A DNA stretch of 64,000 nt from Gavia stellata. Its lineage: Eukaryota > Chordata > Aves > Gaviiformes > Gaviidae. Shown here piece by piece: positions 51,001 through 64,000 of the stretch (its first letter is position 1; every line of letters starts with the position of its first letter). A program made the translations under genes and the position numbers. The notes under the pieces were generated by a model, which searched no databases, was not told where the DNA came from, and saw nothing but the letters and a program-made list of their open reading frames with translations. Location: assembly GCF_030936135.1 (NCBI RefSeq), contig NC_082600.1, positions 4,712,001 to 4,776,000 on the forward strand, in the 5' to 3' direction.

Positions 51001-54000
51001 CCCAAGCAGCTCTTGCAGTCCCAGCAGATCTGCAGCATGCTTGAAAATTTGCAAGGGAGAATAAAGAGTCAGCATGGGACTTTGGTCTCCCGCTTCTCCC
51101 ACAGACATCCCATGTGGCCTTGAGTATGGCACCTTCAGGCCCAACGCGTATTTATACGCTTCACTCACACTAAGCAGATTTCAAAAGCCGTCTATATCTA
51201 AATTCCTTTACAAATCTTGCTTTTGATCTCTCCAGCTATATCCGTATTATCAAATCAGCTCAAGGCTCTACCAGTGCTAGAAATCCACCCCCCTGGTCGT
51301 TCTTAAGATTTAAGTCCTGCCCTGCACTGGCTCTAGATGAGGACCAGTTCTCCCAGCAGTAACCTCGGGCACAGGGAGCCGGGTGGCAGGGCTGGCTCAC
51401 ACTCCACGTCTGCCTCTCCAGGCCATGTGGACGAGATCGCAGAGCCGGTAGCTCCAAGATCTTAGGACTAAACTGCAGCAAGTAGAGCAACAGCAGCATC
51501 AGTGCAGGGAATAAAGATGCAGAAGCTCTCTGTAAAAGGAGAAGAGCTCTGCTTCACCTCACAGACAGGGAAAACAGGATGATGTTAGACTGTACCTACA
51601 GATCTTGGAATGGGGCCATCTAAGGAAAAAAGGGCTGTTGAGCTGATGCATCTATTTTTCCATTCTTCTAGTAATACAGCTATACAATTTGTTTTGTACT
51701 TCTGAACCAAACAATTGCACATTCACAGTTGGAGGTAGGGTATAAATATTGTCTCTCACTGATCCCTTGATCCAGTCGTCCTAGCTGAATTAATCACATT
51801 CGCAAATCAAGCCAGGATTTGTTGCTGTCAGAGCAGATGGCCAGGCAGACCGCGTTTCTGAGCAAGGCGGGCATGTTCTCCTTCCAATTATCCGCCAGCA
51901 TTTTCCAACGGCAGATATTTAAAATTAGACATTATTTTGAAGAAATGCTACATCTCTCCTGTTCCTTATTCAGCTCAAAAGGGCACTGACCCCTAACTTT
52001 CTGCTCTACTTCTGTCCTCTAAGGCCGTACTGAAAGTGTAGCATGCCTGGTGCCCCTTTCCCATTCAACTGAACATTTTCTGCCCCATTTTCTTCTGCTG
52101 TCTTCCTATTTTCTGCAGAAAAGAGGTGACAACAACAGATGCTGTTTGGCGTGAGGATTTCAAGGGTGCATTATATTCATTGTCAAGCTCAGTACTGCAG
52201 AGAAGGGAAGAGAAGCTGCATTCATGCTACTAGCTGCCTTCCATGGCACATAACAGCAGGAACGGTTAACAGTGCGCCTTTCAAAAAGCCTTGATGGGAC
52301 TTCCCCATCACAGCAGTAAATTTGCCGTGAAAGACAGTCATGCTGTTTTCCCAGTGTTCACATCTGTTCTGCATTCAGAGTCTTTCTGGCTGATAATTGC
52401 TCTCTTCTCCCCTCTGTCTCCTGCTGAGGAACTGCTAGAGCTGTCAGGGGAGTTTCAGCTGAGCTCAATCAAGTTCTGTATGAGATGTCTCACTTATCAC
52501 CAAAGGTGAACAAGGTTAAGCGAGAGTATGTTTGCAGTCCCTGAAAGAAAGAAACATGACAAAACAGTCCAGAGGAGACAATCCCCCTGGGGTGTGACAA
52601 AATGGACCACGGTGATTAACTACATCTATGCAAATGTATTGAAATCATCTCCATCACTTTATGGGCGCGTTAGAGAAAAGACACAGAGCCTAATCAGACC
52701 AAGGCGAGGCTGTACAAGATACTGCATATACACACTGCAGCAGATCAGCCTGTTATCCCACAGAATCCCATAATCTCAGTATCACCCAAAAGGAACAGAA
52801 GATGTGGAAGAAAGCCTATGAGAACCGGGAGGAGAACGGTGGCCAAGTTTACACAGATGTGAATACAATTTTACATGCCAGTAGTGTCCTAACCGCTACC
52901 AGAGAATATTCACTGTTTAGTATTTCACCATTTTCCTTACTGTTTTCCACAAAATGAAAATTGAGTGTTAATATAAAAATTGAGGTATGTAATTGCTCAG
53001 CCTTACGCTCAACCTTTCATTACAGAGTCCTGGAAGATACAAATGTGTATTAATTGGAGAAATCAAAAGCTAATGCCAGGGCTCGTGTACTTCAGAACTG
53101 TTGTGTTCATTGAAACACGGCTGGAAATGAAGCTCCCAACACCTTGAAAACAGCACAAATCAAGCCAGTCCACTGCCTTACACAACAGCTCAGAGAGAGG
53201 CTGCCAACTCCCCAAGATCGACTGTTGACCCCAGAGATTTATTTTGAGAACGACAACCCCTTTTCCTTGTGGAACCTATATGCCTGCGTATCTGGCAGTT
53301 TGAGACTGCTCTTTAGGAACACCAGGGCTTCCTCTTAGATCCCAGAAAAATCCTCTCTTCCCCAGCAGTTACAATTTAAGCTGTGTACCCAGCCCAGCCT
53401 GGAGGCCAGCTCATTACCCATCTGGAATAGAAGGGGAAGAAGCAGTTACTCCACAAACTTCGTACCATCTCCACAGCTCTTCCTTCGCTGTTAGAGGCAG
53501 TTGCCTGCCCTAAGGGAAGACCCTGCAGAGAATGACTGTTACCAAACTAGAGTCATATGTGTAGAAGCAAAATCCAAGAACTCCAGCACTGAGATCTATA
53601 AACCCCTCTGCGCAGGCTTTCCTACATGAAGTTGAGCATATTTTTTTTTCTAACCAGCCACAACTTAGGAGATTAACAAGTCTTGCTCTATTTTCTACTG
53701 TAACACAGGAACAATCCAACTAGACCAGGCCAAAGCTTTGTCAGGTCTCTACAGCAGTGAGTGTGCCCTAGCCAACACCCTCAACATCCCCATGCAGGCA
53801 AGGTCTTCCCTGCTGCTGCCGAAGGCCCTGGGGGGCATCACCAAAACTGCAGCAGATGTGACTGTGCAAACTAACAAATGCAGGGGGTGGCCCACCTACC
53901 ACACATCCTCCTTTTTGTTCCAAGGGGTAAGGACCACCTTAAATCATCACCATCGTGTATGGTAATACACGAGCCTAGCAGAATAAACCCCAACCACTCT

Positions 54001-55829
54001 CACACCCACAGAGTGCCTCAGGTCTCCGTCCCACAGCCTCCCTGCCAGCACTCCCCTGAAAGCTGCTCAACATCCAACCACACTGCCTCTCAATGGCACC
54101 ATATAAATAACTCACCTGCTTGTGCTTGACTTCCCCACCCTCACAAGCACCCAAACACAACATGGCAGCACCTTCACCTGTGAGGAGCAGGTAGGGAGCT
54201 CAGGGACCCAGCTTGTACTCCAACCAATTCCACAACCCATGGAGGACATGAAACAATACGCACAGGCACACTCACAAGACCCTTTGGCTGGTGTCCCTTT
54301 TGCTGGCAGAGACTGGCACATACGGGTAGCAATTGTCCCAGCTCCTCCAGAACCAACCGCATTCCTCCCCTTTTCTACATTATCCCCAAAGGCCCTGCCA
54401 AGTCAAGGGATCTCCTTAGCAAACTCCTCCTTGCCCTGGGCAAGCCATGTGTTCACACACCTGGAAGAGAAAGCACCAGCTGTGTGCAACTCTCAGGCTA
54501 TGTGTACATTGCATATCTGTACTGCTGCACAGAGGCTTTCTCTTTTGCTCCCTACTCCCTTCCCTAGCTTTGACTTTAATCACTACTCAACTGCCCTTTT
54601 CATGTAACTATTACAAGTCAACGACCTTTCCTGAATGAAAGCAGCTGCCCTTCACTTCATATCCATAGATCTCCCTAAATTCTCTTTAGTCAGCTTTTGT
54701 TTTTACTGTCTTAATGATCTAGTAGTAGTACCAGTAAACTATCACCTCATTTTCTAGTTAAGCATACTCAATGAACAACAGAGAATGGCACAGGACTCCA
54801 CAGGTGACCCCCCCCCGCCTCTGATGTGAGAGCTGTTTATTCCTATTTTCCCTCCTTCCCTTTAATCAGCTGTTCTTGAGAACCACTATTCTCCCACAGC
54901 AGCTTAGCTGGTTTTTTCAGAGCTTTTGGCAACAGATTTTCTTGCAGCATACTTAGGTGACCAAGATGCCATTCAAGAGCCAGATGTGCTGAAGCAGCTG
55001 TGCATTTTCTCCTTCACAGAGCTCTCTCACCTGAGAGAGAAGGTGTTTACTTCTATCGTGTTTCATCTGTGGCCCACTAATGCTATTCTTCAGCACTGGA
55101 TATGTCAGCTACCGAAACTGAATTCCTTGGATTATCTGTAATAGTTTTTTCAATAATATAGGAAAAAAAACCCCACACTCCAAAGATCAGGGAAGGAAGA
55201 AACAGTCAGCAAGAATAAGGAAAAGGAGTGCTTCGATCAAATTAATCTAGGGGTCTCTTGGGTAAGAAAGAGAAGAGCCAATGACTGTGGTACAGTGAAG
55301 TTCCTTTGACTCCTTCAAGCTTTGGGGTCTCACTGAAAACTCCTCTAACATTGTTCAGTTGACACCTGCACTCTATACTGTATTTCACAGCTCCAGCTTA
55401 TGCCAAGAGCCTTGACCTTGTGGGAGAGGAGCAACACAGAAGCCCAAGTGGCATTTCAGAATGAAATCTAAACCCCATGCTGTCTTGCAGCTCACACAAG
55501 TAATACACGGCACGTTTTGTGACACCATGGTGCAAAGCAGTGGAGGAGGACAGCAGTTATCCCACAGGACTCCATCAGCTGCTGTCCTCTCCTCTCCCTC
55601 GCTGTCACCCTTCACAACAGATGGAAAGAGGAATTATTTTAGGTAGAAGAGCGAGTGAGGTAGCACATTCAAGACTGAAGACCATGCTACAAGTCCAAAG
55701 CAAACTCCAGGAAGCTGAGAAAGGAGGAAGGTCATACCTCATATTAATAGCCTTTCCCCTGTCCGACACCCATGCTAGACATACTACTTTGCAATTAAAA
55801 CAGGGCAACAGAACCTCTTAATTAAACAT
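48066..55829. other. CNIH1-GMFB intergenic region
   Basis: No recognised gene or clear repeat element. The longest frames (161 codons at 54122-54607 plus, 107 codons at 50287-50610 minus) match nothing I know. A short direct repeat TTGTACAACAG is at 48897 and 48912, with a third near-copy at 49085. GC is somewhat raised at 53,740-54,600, with no feature I can name. Confidence 0.5.
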
Positions 55830-58800
55830 TTTATTTAAACCAATACAAGCACCATGCTTAGCAAAAAAGATTTGGTTTAAAGGAAACATGCAATGTGAAC
55901 TAGCAGACACTAAATGGCATATGGAAGTTGTACTGGTTTCTGATATTTGCATGGAATTGCCAAATTCTCAAAACTGGCTGTGAACCTCTCGCACCTTTTA
56001 CCACCCGCAGCACCGGAGCCCACCCCGACGTGTCACAGTATGCAAGTCAGAGTCTGGATCATGTAACAAAAGCAAGAGTTTTACTGCACCTCTTCTCATG
56101 TCCCATCACATCTCCATGTCACAGTTACTAGAGGTATGTATCAAAAAATATGTTGCATGACACTTCTTTTTTGAGCGCACTGAAGTGAGGAATTGAACTC
56201 CCTTGCTTTTGCATGATTCAGACCCCTGTTACCAGTTTAACATTGTTTCTGGACTAGCTATTTTACAGTAAAAGATACAAAAATGGAATCCTGGCACAAA
56301 TGCATAAGATGCTCCTTTGGAGAAGTGAAAAGGTGTCAACACCCACATTATTGCCTCCCTTGATAGATCAAAACAGCATTCATGATACTAGAAACACACT
56401 TAAACCATCAAATACCAGCATTTAATTTTTTTTGTTAAAAATATTCAAACAATACAAGTCCATTTTATGGGCTGACATGCAAACTCATGCTTTAATTCAG
56501 CTTACCATTAATTAATAGGATTACAAGAGCTGTATCCCAGCCATCTACTCAATATTTAAAGCAAACCAAATTAATTGTGGCAGAAGTCTCCCTTTGAGAG
56601 ACCTTTAACTCCAGGCCAAGGATTTTATGGCCAACTTAACTAACTCCTGAAAAATAGGAGCTCACGATGGAAAATGCTGACTCTCAGACCTTTAGCTACA
56701 AAGGCTCCCATAGGCGGCATTAGTTAATTTATGTTGTCCTTTAGTTTGAACCCTCTTTAGAGACCTGAAAATTCAAGACAAATGTATGATTACAGATGGA
56801 CGACTCGCTCATAAAGCACAGTCAGAACATACTGGCCTTCTGAACACGGACACATCTGCCTCCCACTGATCTTGAGGGGGAAGCAGTACAGAAAATACAG
56901 TTCTAAAGATAAGGTGGGGAAAGTATGTCATCAAAACAAATATTATTCGTGCAGGAAAAATTTTGACATAATTAACATCTTTGTTTAATCAAGTATTAGC
57001 ACTACCTGTATCTCAAGAGCCTAGGACAGTAAGCAGCAGACAGTTGTGTCAAAACCCTGCATTAAAAACAAGGAAACCACAAACAAGCCTAGAACAGCAG
57101 ACATCCTCTGCACACTTATTCTCCAAGTACCTGCAGCTGCTTCCTCACTTCCACAGCTCAGAGAGGGGAAGGAGGCCCAGCTACCAAGCAAGGCTGAAGA
57201 ATAATACTACTGGTGGGCTGAGCAGCATCAACATCACCTTTCACAAGAAAGCGGGCTTCAACACTCTCATCAGGATTTATTTGCTTTCTACAAGACTTGA
57301 GGGGCAGCACCCAAGGCAGAAAATCCTTAATTGGAGGCAAGAAGAACATCTGAAGTGAAAAGAACTGAGACTGCAGCAGCTCCTCCCTTCTCCTCTCGAG
57401 AGAGACAGGCCCCTTTTACAGTTATTTTTGTCAAGACCTGCACAAGCAGCAGTTGGATGCTGGCAGCCCACCAGTGTACAAAGTACAATGACAAAGATTA
57501 TTAATCCAGTTTTCCCCACTGCAAATCAAGCTGAATGTTACAAGTGGCAGCTTCCCTCTCACCCACGCTGTACTTTGACATGCCTTACCTTTAGCACAAT
57601 GCCAACAAAACAAGATTCTTGCCATTTCACACCTTAGAATGACACCATTCTTTAAGCCAAAGTCTTATTTATACAATGTTTGTCACAAAAGACATTGTTT
57701 TTATTGATCTGTAGTACAGAATGATCAAGCAACAGTTTCATAATCAACATTTTTTTGTCCAGGGAAATGAAATTGTTTTTCCAGTTCACTACGTTAACAC
57801 AGAAATTTAATTACAAGCATTTCTTTCCCGCACTGACAGATCAATTTAATTGGATCGTTCTAACACATATTTTGAAAAGCTCAAGTCAGATTCGTATACA
57901 AATAAATGAGCAGTAACATCAAACTAAGAAGAGATTTACCAACACTGAGGACCTTTGCAAATTAATTCCTTGCAATCTTAGAGGAATTAGTGTTTTAACA
58001 CTAACACAACATATGTTTGCAAATGAAAAATAAACTTTCTTTCAGCAAAGGTTTCACAGCATGAAATACTGGCCTCCAAATTTAACACTGCATTCCTCCT
58101 CAAACAGATTTGTTAGGGCAGCTGTATTTTAAGGTATGTTATCAACAGGAAGCTGCTCTTACGCAGATATTTATTCAGTAGCACAACAAACACTCATGAG
58201 CAAGAGAGTGAGATACTGTCACATGCGTACTCCTTTTGCCACTGCATGGGCTGAACACATCCCATATCAGACAACTACTCTATTGAATATAAAACAGACC
58301 TGTAAAAAGACTGGTCATTTATAAAAGTTAAATACTCTTTTCACATTAGAATATTTGCTGTTTCAAAGAGATGAACCATAAGTAAATGAAAATCAAATTA
58401 TCACTTATGCAAAAGCTTTATCTGGAATGTAATTTTGACCAACGAGCAGTTAAGAAAGTTAGAGACTGTAATTAAAGTACTCAAAAGCTATGTGTGGCCA
58501 ACTTTTATAACAAAAGAGATATAAATAATTCATTACCATGAAAAGCTTTAACCTCCTGACTCCTACAAATGGAGTAGATGACTAGAATTTCAAAGACAGT
58601 GAGGTTAGCTTTTTTTTTTTTACAGATGTCAACTGCAACACTAGGCACTAGGAAAATATGTTACTTGGATTCTTTAACAAAATTTTTACCAAATTTGTAA
58701 TAAGTGGCAGTGTAAAATTCTCAAGTCATTTTAAAGCTAACAAATTAAAGGCACACAGTATTAACAGGTGTTCATACAACAGGAAAGGAGCAAAGAGGTA

Positions 58801-59537
58801 AATTTCTTAACAGTGTAGTAAGTTATATATGCAAGACATCTGGTACGAGAGTAACCAGAGTTGTAATTCAGCCCTTAGTTATCACCTAGTTCCTGTAAGA
58901 CTGTATTAGCATGAGAACTGGACAGTCAAAGCTCTGCCCTGAAATTTAGCGAGATTGACTCAGTCAACTGAGGAATTAACTGGAATGACAAAAATTAGTT
59001 CCAAGGATTTGAGAAAGTTCACATGGACTCGATGGAAAGATAAATGGATGGATTTGCTGTACAAGGATTTTGTCTTTTTAATACTAAATGCTTCCAGGGA
59101 GTAGTTTTCAAACTTGAGAAGACATTAAGTCAAAGAGTCTGAAAAGTGACAGTACACAATTTTTGCATGTAAATGGCTAGTATATGTCATAAGGATGCAT
59201 TTGTAGCTCAGAAAAAGTTAGCGTCAGCTTCCAAATTACATTTGTAGATAGTTATAAATCCAGAACTGAACAATTTTAGTTATAGAAATATTAGTCACAA
59301 GAGTGCAAAAGGAGTCCCTGCAGAGGAGTATTCCCTTTTAACAGGTACAACTAAGGAAACACCTGCAAAGATTTGTTACTTCAAGGAGACAGACCTGTTA
59401 TTCTTTGCACAAACTCTGCACAAGAGATATACTGCAGGAGACAGATGTAAATACAGTGCATTTTTTTAGATGTAAGTATTCATGTCTGGTTCCAGTATTA
59501 TCAGGATGGTACATAAATACTTATTACAGACGTTTTC
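55830..59537 (-). other. GMFB: Probable GMFB 3' UTR
   Basis: AT-rich, gene-free sequence continuing from the GMFB stop. Minus-strand AATAAA signals lie at 57705-57700 (UTR ~1.8 kb) and 55835-55830 (UTR ~3.7 kb). The longer fits the long GMFB mRNA I recall in mammals. Either end, or both, could be used. No ORF of note is present. Confidence 0.4.
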
Positions 59538-59609
59538 TTAATGGAAGAAGCCCAGTTTCTCACGCAGCCATTCTTCAGTTAGGTCTTCTGTATTTCTTAT
59601 TTCAAATAC
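59538..59609 (-). CDS. GMFB: GMFB last coding exon
   Basis: The acceptor is TTTGTTTAG on the minus strand. It holds 24 codons, [20 protein letters not shown] then FFH, and stop TAA at 59540-59538. Confidence 0.97.
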   Translation of the reverse strand, partial: VFEIRNTEDLTEEWLREKLGFFH

Positions 59610-62600
59610 CTAAACAAAATTGCATTGCATAAATTCTTGAGGTGGTGGTACTTCAAAAGGATACACATACAATGCAATCAATAGCTTTCCACACAAGTTG
59701 TTTGAGCTGTAATAAACCCGTAACCAACCTAGAGTTTTCACGTGCTTTCTTAAAAGGATCAGTTAATATTCTAAAGAAACATCAGTGGAAGATACACAAG
59801 ACTACATGGCAAGGAATATTACTAACTTGAACAAGAATTCCTATTTCCAGACTTCCTTCTTCTTTACGAACATGTGAGAACAGCACATGTACTACATTTT
59901 AAAGTTACTCTGAAATGGCACCATCTTACACACATTATCTCAGCACGAAGACTGTCTATTTGAATACAAATGAATTTAACCTCTGGGCTGAATTAAGTCC
60001 AAAGTTCAGGAAGTTTGCTCAGGCTACAACACAGTTATTCCTTCTTTGAACCGAAATAAACCCACAGTATCCAGTAGCATACTGCTGTCCCTGTAAGAAA
60101 CAAGCCTGGGATACCTCAGAACAGAAAACTGGCAAAAAAGCCCCCAAAATCACCAACCCAAAGTCTTAAACCAACCTTTAACATAACCTTGAAGCAGAAA
60201 ACAAGACCAAAGACACCAATATACTCTTTATATTCCATATGGGCAAGTAACTGGGGTTTTTTAGGTGTGTTTGAGTTTGGTTTGTTTTAATACCCTTGAA
60301 GAGAGGCTAAGTTAATTCTGTATTGCTAACTGGAGTCTTTGAGATGCCCACAAATCGATCATCTTTTCAGAAGAGTCAGGTAAGTAAATTTTACAAATCC
60401 ACAGACCTTCAAGTGTGTTCTTCTAGGCAATGAAAACAAGAAAAATATTTTAACTGTTACTATTCTGACAACACTGAAAATAAAGCTATGTCAGCACTAA
60501 ATCAGTTATCTGCCCTTCTAATGGTATGGAGTACGTAGCTGCAAAAAGCATGCTCAGGCCAACAGAATGGATAGGGTTTTGTAAGACTCACAAAACAGCT
60601 TCTCAGTGAACCTGCTGTTCAGAATGAACTTCCTATTTAGTCCTGCCCTCAGCTGTTTCACCATTTTAATCTTCTTCAGGAAACAGTTCAAGTTTTGTAT
60701 CTTTTCTTTCTCATTTCTCATCTCTGCTGGAGTGGGCTCTGGACACTGCTTCTTGTATTCAGACAGCAATCCACTACTATCAACTAATACTGCTTTTTTT
60801 TTTTTTAAAGTAAAAGATGGGGGGAAATCCCAAAATTCAGTGTTATAAGAACAGAACAGCTTAACAGAAGCCAAGCTAATATGCAAGCCACTGAAAAAAT
60901 AAGAGGACTCAGTTAAGTCACATGCAGAAATCACACCAGGAGGAAGTCACAGCATGAGCTAAAATGAAACATGGCTCACTGAGTGGCAAGACTAAAGCAC
61001 ATTTGAAGAGCAAGCAACCTACCCAAACTGGAGACAGGCTATCTTCTCCAGCTTCAGAAGGAAGATGATCATGGACCCCTATATCCACTCCTAGGCTTTC
61101 ATTCAAAAAGCCTTTCAGACTGAATTTCTCCCACTTGACAGGCAATAGTAACTCCAATACAGCTAGTCCCCAGCCTTTCACCTTCTTCTCATCAACTCTT
61201 CCTTCTCACTCACTGAAAACTGCCTTCCTCCTCAAGGAATTCTTTCTTTCTATCAAAGATGCTAGAGTTCTCAGGCCTCTAAGATGCAGTTTCAACAGAC
61301 CTGTACTGATTGCTTCCACCATCTTACCTGCTGCTACGTACTCCTGTCAACTTGACATCTGATTAAAAACACAGAGGTCCTTTCTTACAAGGTACAGCCA
61401 GAAGAGGTAGAAGTTCACATTTCTCTTGTTGGCCCAATATACATTTTTACTGGGATGTTAAAGTACTCAGTCAGGATAAGGAAGACCAAAAGGGAACGGT
61501 GCTGTTGGGGAATGGTGAAGTCATTTCACATTGTATGAAAAACCTGAAGTGACCACTGACTCTATTTAGCTTTACCGGTTGAAACTCAAACTTTAAGAAA
61601 TCTAGGTGCCAATTAAGCAGAAATTTCAAAGATCTCCAAAATGACAATTAGGTGGCTTTTTTTTTTTTAAAGTATGTATATATACCTAGGCCTACTGAAT
61701 GCAGTGATTTCTTCTGGTCTCAGTACTGGAGGAGGCAAATGCTCAGCATACGTATGTTCGGCACTTGGCACATATGCTCCTTATTCTGAAGGCTATGTTC
61801 TGCAAGCATACAACCCCCTAAACCATGCAGCAAAACTAGTCAGCACCACACCATACTGAGACTTCAGTCTGTTCTTCCCATCAATAAATTAATTCCCCAA
61901 AGTAAAGACATCCATCCTACCGATGGATATTTTAGTTTGAGAACACTGTTCTTCCTGTACCCTAGAACTCCAGAAATCCCCACATATACCCTTCTCTTCA
62001 GTCTTCCTAAACCAGAATCTGTTCACTGTAATTACAAAGTCTCATAACACCCTTCTTGCGATAGGTGCAAGCAAGACAAAATAGCTCCTGCAACGTGCAT
62101 TTAAGGGGGAGACAGTTTTTTCAACTAGTCCATTATACCTTAGTGAGTTCAGCTGTCTGTACAAGCTTATTCTTGCTTCCAGCATACATCATCTGCTGCT
62201 CAGGCTTGCATCCTGCAGTTGTGTGGAAAAAAAAAAAGAGGTTTTGTTTAGTCATTTTGACTGCAACACTTTAAAAAAAATAAAAATCTTATTTTTGAAG
62301 AAGCCAAACTGAAAGCTGAAGCCTCCATTCAGAAAACTGACCTATTTCTTTATATACATTATCATCCTTGCTCTTACTTTCATATCTGGTACTTGAAAGC
62401 ATTTCCAGAAGCAATAGTTGTGCAGGTTGAATTGGTGGTCTCAACGTGCACCTGCATTTCTGCTTAGAGCTAACATCAAATATTGCAGCAGTCAAACTTG
62501 AATATCAACAGCCAAAGCAGCAGTACCTCCCGCCAGTACAGTAGTGTGCTGATTACACCACATTCAATTCTTTGCCTGCTTGCTATTTCTGGAAGATTCC

Positions 62601-64000
62601 CATGTCTTTGCTAGTTACACTTCGACAGATCTTTATAGCATACGTCTTTGAGCTGGAGTCAAACTGAGAATAAACCAAGTCAGTTTGAATTTGTTGTTCT
62701 TTCTCCTAATCTCTCCCCAAATCCCCCAACTGAATTGATAGCTCTAAATGTCTCCTCCCCACCCCGCCTGAACACAAAGCAACTTCAGTCACAGTTGAAG
62801 TTAACTGCTGTTTAGAGTCCCAGCTAATGGTTCATTGTTTCTGACTCCAGTATCAGTCTAACCACTAACTTCTGTTTGCAGAAAATATTATTGAAACTGA
62901 AAACCTCAAGAAAAAAAGGCTTTTCTTTAGAAGTTTCTCAATACAAGTGTACTTTTAAACCTTGCTGCCCATAAAGAACATTGTCTAAGCTCTCTTTCCC
63001 TCTGAAGTACTACAAGTCTGCCTGCTTTGGTATTTCAAGGTCTCCCAAGAAGTTTCTTACCACTCTTCTAACTCTCAAAATATCTATCCTTGTGAAGAGA
63101 AGTAACACCCAGAACATTCAAAGATTCTCAGGTAACTACAGAAGAATATGCTCACTAGTTGCTAAACTCTTTTACCTACCTAGTTATTCTAGTTCTGAGT
63201 AATGAAGGGTAAAACAATGCAATCAGTTTATCTTCTTCTAGAGGATAACAAGGATAATCCAGTAATACCAGCAAGCTACCCTATTACAATTCAGAACACA
63301 GATGGAAGCCACAGGAGCAATTCAGCTCTAAGTCACAGGTCATTTGGCTTCTATTAAAATTACACAGTTCCCTGCACAGGTAAGTTTATGTTGAGGGCTG
63401 CTGCAATGCAAGCAGAGGAAGCTACCACTCTGTATAAACTTGGGATGACCTAAGATTAGAGACTCTCTCATTGAACATAGTCTTTCACCTGCCCAAATCT
63501 GTGTTATGGAGCCCTCTTTTTCTCCTTTCCACCCATAGCTGTAACAGCCCTTTAGACCTCCACGTCACAGCACTGTTTGGAGGCATCCTCTGTTGCTGCC
63601 CATGACATATAGGCCCCCTCGAAAACCCTCCTCTCTAATCCCTTCCCAACCCTTTTACAGAGTCCTGTTCATTTCACAGGTAGACAAGGGTTCCCATGCC
63701 CTTCTGAGAAGGAGAGGAATTTCTTCCCACCCAGTCACTAACATCCGAATAGCAAGAAAGACAGAGGTGAACAGAAACCCACAGGAACTGAGGTGGTATC
63801 TCCCAGCCCTCTCCTCACTCATTTCCTGAGCCTTCACTGGTCATATTTTGAGGATTCCCCAAGATCTGAAGAGAGGGTGACAGGAAACACACTAGGTTAA
63901 ATCTACATGAATAGATGCAGAGTGCTCCAGGCTCCTTTCCTTCACAGAAGTGTGTTGCTGAGCTCACCACTGAGAACACAGTGGGCAGGCCCATTTAGAA
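59538..64000 (-). CDS. GMFB: GMFB (glia maturation factor beta), 3' part only, last two coding exons
   Basis: GMF is a small single-domain ADF-homology protein. It binds Arp2/3, promotes debranching of actin filaments and blocks new branching, in the cytoplasm. The visible exons are 62212-62139 and 59609-59538 on the minus strand. They encode the final ~48 residues of an expected 142: [20 protein letters not shown], then ELTK, then [20 protein letters not shown] and FFH before TAA. I read this as GMFB rather than the paralogue GMFG from the match to the human GMFB C-terminus and from synteny next to CNIH1. The first exon shown starts in the second base of a Gly codon, so an upstream exon must exist. 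I could not find it between 62213 and 64000, so the 5' part lies outside the window. The feature is given to the window edge to mark the partial gene. Confidence 0.96.
60554..60790 (-). other. Unidentified protein-like ORF inside GMFB intron
   Basis: This is the 3' part of a 126-codon frame that starts at 60934. From about 60790 it reads like real protein: a charged, helix-prone segment including [40 protein letters not shown] and [20 protein letters not shown]. It is in the sense direction of GMFB. It follows an A-rich run (minus strand) rather than a pyrimidine tract, so a GMFB exon is unlikely. I do not recognise the family. It may be a fragment of a retrocopy or chance. Confidence 0.3.
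62139..62212 (-). CDS. GMFB: GMFB penultimate coding exon
   Basis: The acceptor is CACAACTGCAG after a T-rich run and the donor AAG|GTATAA. It encodes [20 protein letters not shown] then ELTK. The first two bases complete a split Gly codon. Confidence 0.96.
62213..64000 (-). other. GMFB: GMFB upstream intron (partial)
   Basis: I searched the minus strand for the preceding GMFB exon (the [20 protein letters not shown]-like segment) and did not find it. The stretch therefore appears to be intronic. It contains no other recognised feature. Confidence 0.6.

Noticed and set aside
52757-52790. CACAGAATCCCATAATCTCA, resembling a CR1 tail
   Set aside because: No adjoining CR1 body sequence on either side.
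54122-54607. 161-codon plus-strand ORF
   Set aside because: No recognisable domain. The moderately GC-rich stretch accounts for its length.
1-64000. CRISPR arrays, operons, phage or bacterial defence genes
   Set aside because: The window is spliced vertebrate DNA. No regularly spaced repeats or prokaryotic gene organisation is present.

Overview
This 64-kb window is vertebrate nuclear DNA and very probably from a bird. Four CR1-type LINE fragments end in the short ATTCTGTGATTCTG-like tail typical of avian CR1, other repeats are sparse, and the genes have short introns. Three genes are recognised, in the order CDKN3 (+), CNIH1 (-), GMFB (-). This is the order and orientation I recall for human 14q22, so the block looks like conserved amniote synteny. 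The species cannot be told from the sequence.

Layout. Positions 1 to about 26,690 hold no recognisable gene. By synteny this should be the CDKN3-proximal part of the large BMP4-CDKN3 desert. It contains an ancient MIR/CORE-SINE-like fragment (about 5811-5950), four CR1 fragments (5513-5720, 22272-22600, 22945-23942, 24440-24932), a short tandem repeat at 22081 and several perfect palindromes. A CpG-rich promoter at about 26,690-27,280 carries four CCAAT boxes and a CHR-like element. It leads into CDKN3, whose eight coding exons (27029-34024) give a 213-residue dual-specificity phosphatase with an intact HCYGGVGRS active site. The convergent gap 34,025-38,510 has no gene. CNIH1 follows on the minus strand: five coding exons (46546 down to 39356) give a complete 144-residue cornichon. 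Its CpG island spans about 45,720-46,830, and a separate CpG-rich block lies at 47,640-48,065. From 48 to 55.8 kb is unremarkable intergenic sequence. The end of the window holds the last two coding exons of GMFB (62212-62139 and 59609-59538, minus strand) and its probable long 3' UTR. Its upstream exons lie beyond 64,000.

The genes do not form a pathway. CDKN3 acts on cyclin-dependent kinases in the cell cycle, CNIH1 is an ER export receptor, and GMFB is an actin-branch (Arp2/3) regulator. I found no convincing novel system. The observations most worth checking are the CCAAT/CHR promoter of CDKN3, its 12-nt first coding segment with a competing consensus donor, an unidentified protein-like ORF in the last GMFB intron, exon-like minus-strand segments in the desert, the detached CpG block at 47.6 kb, and a pair of intronic hairpins in CNIH1.
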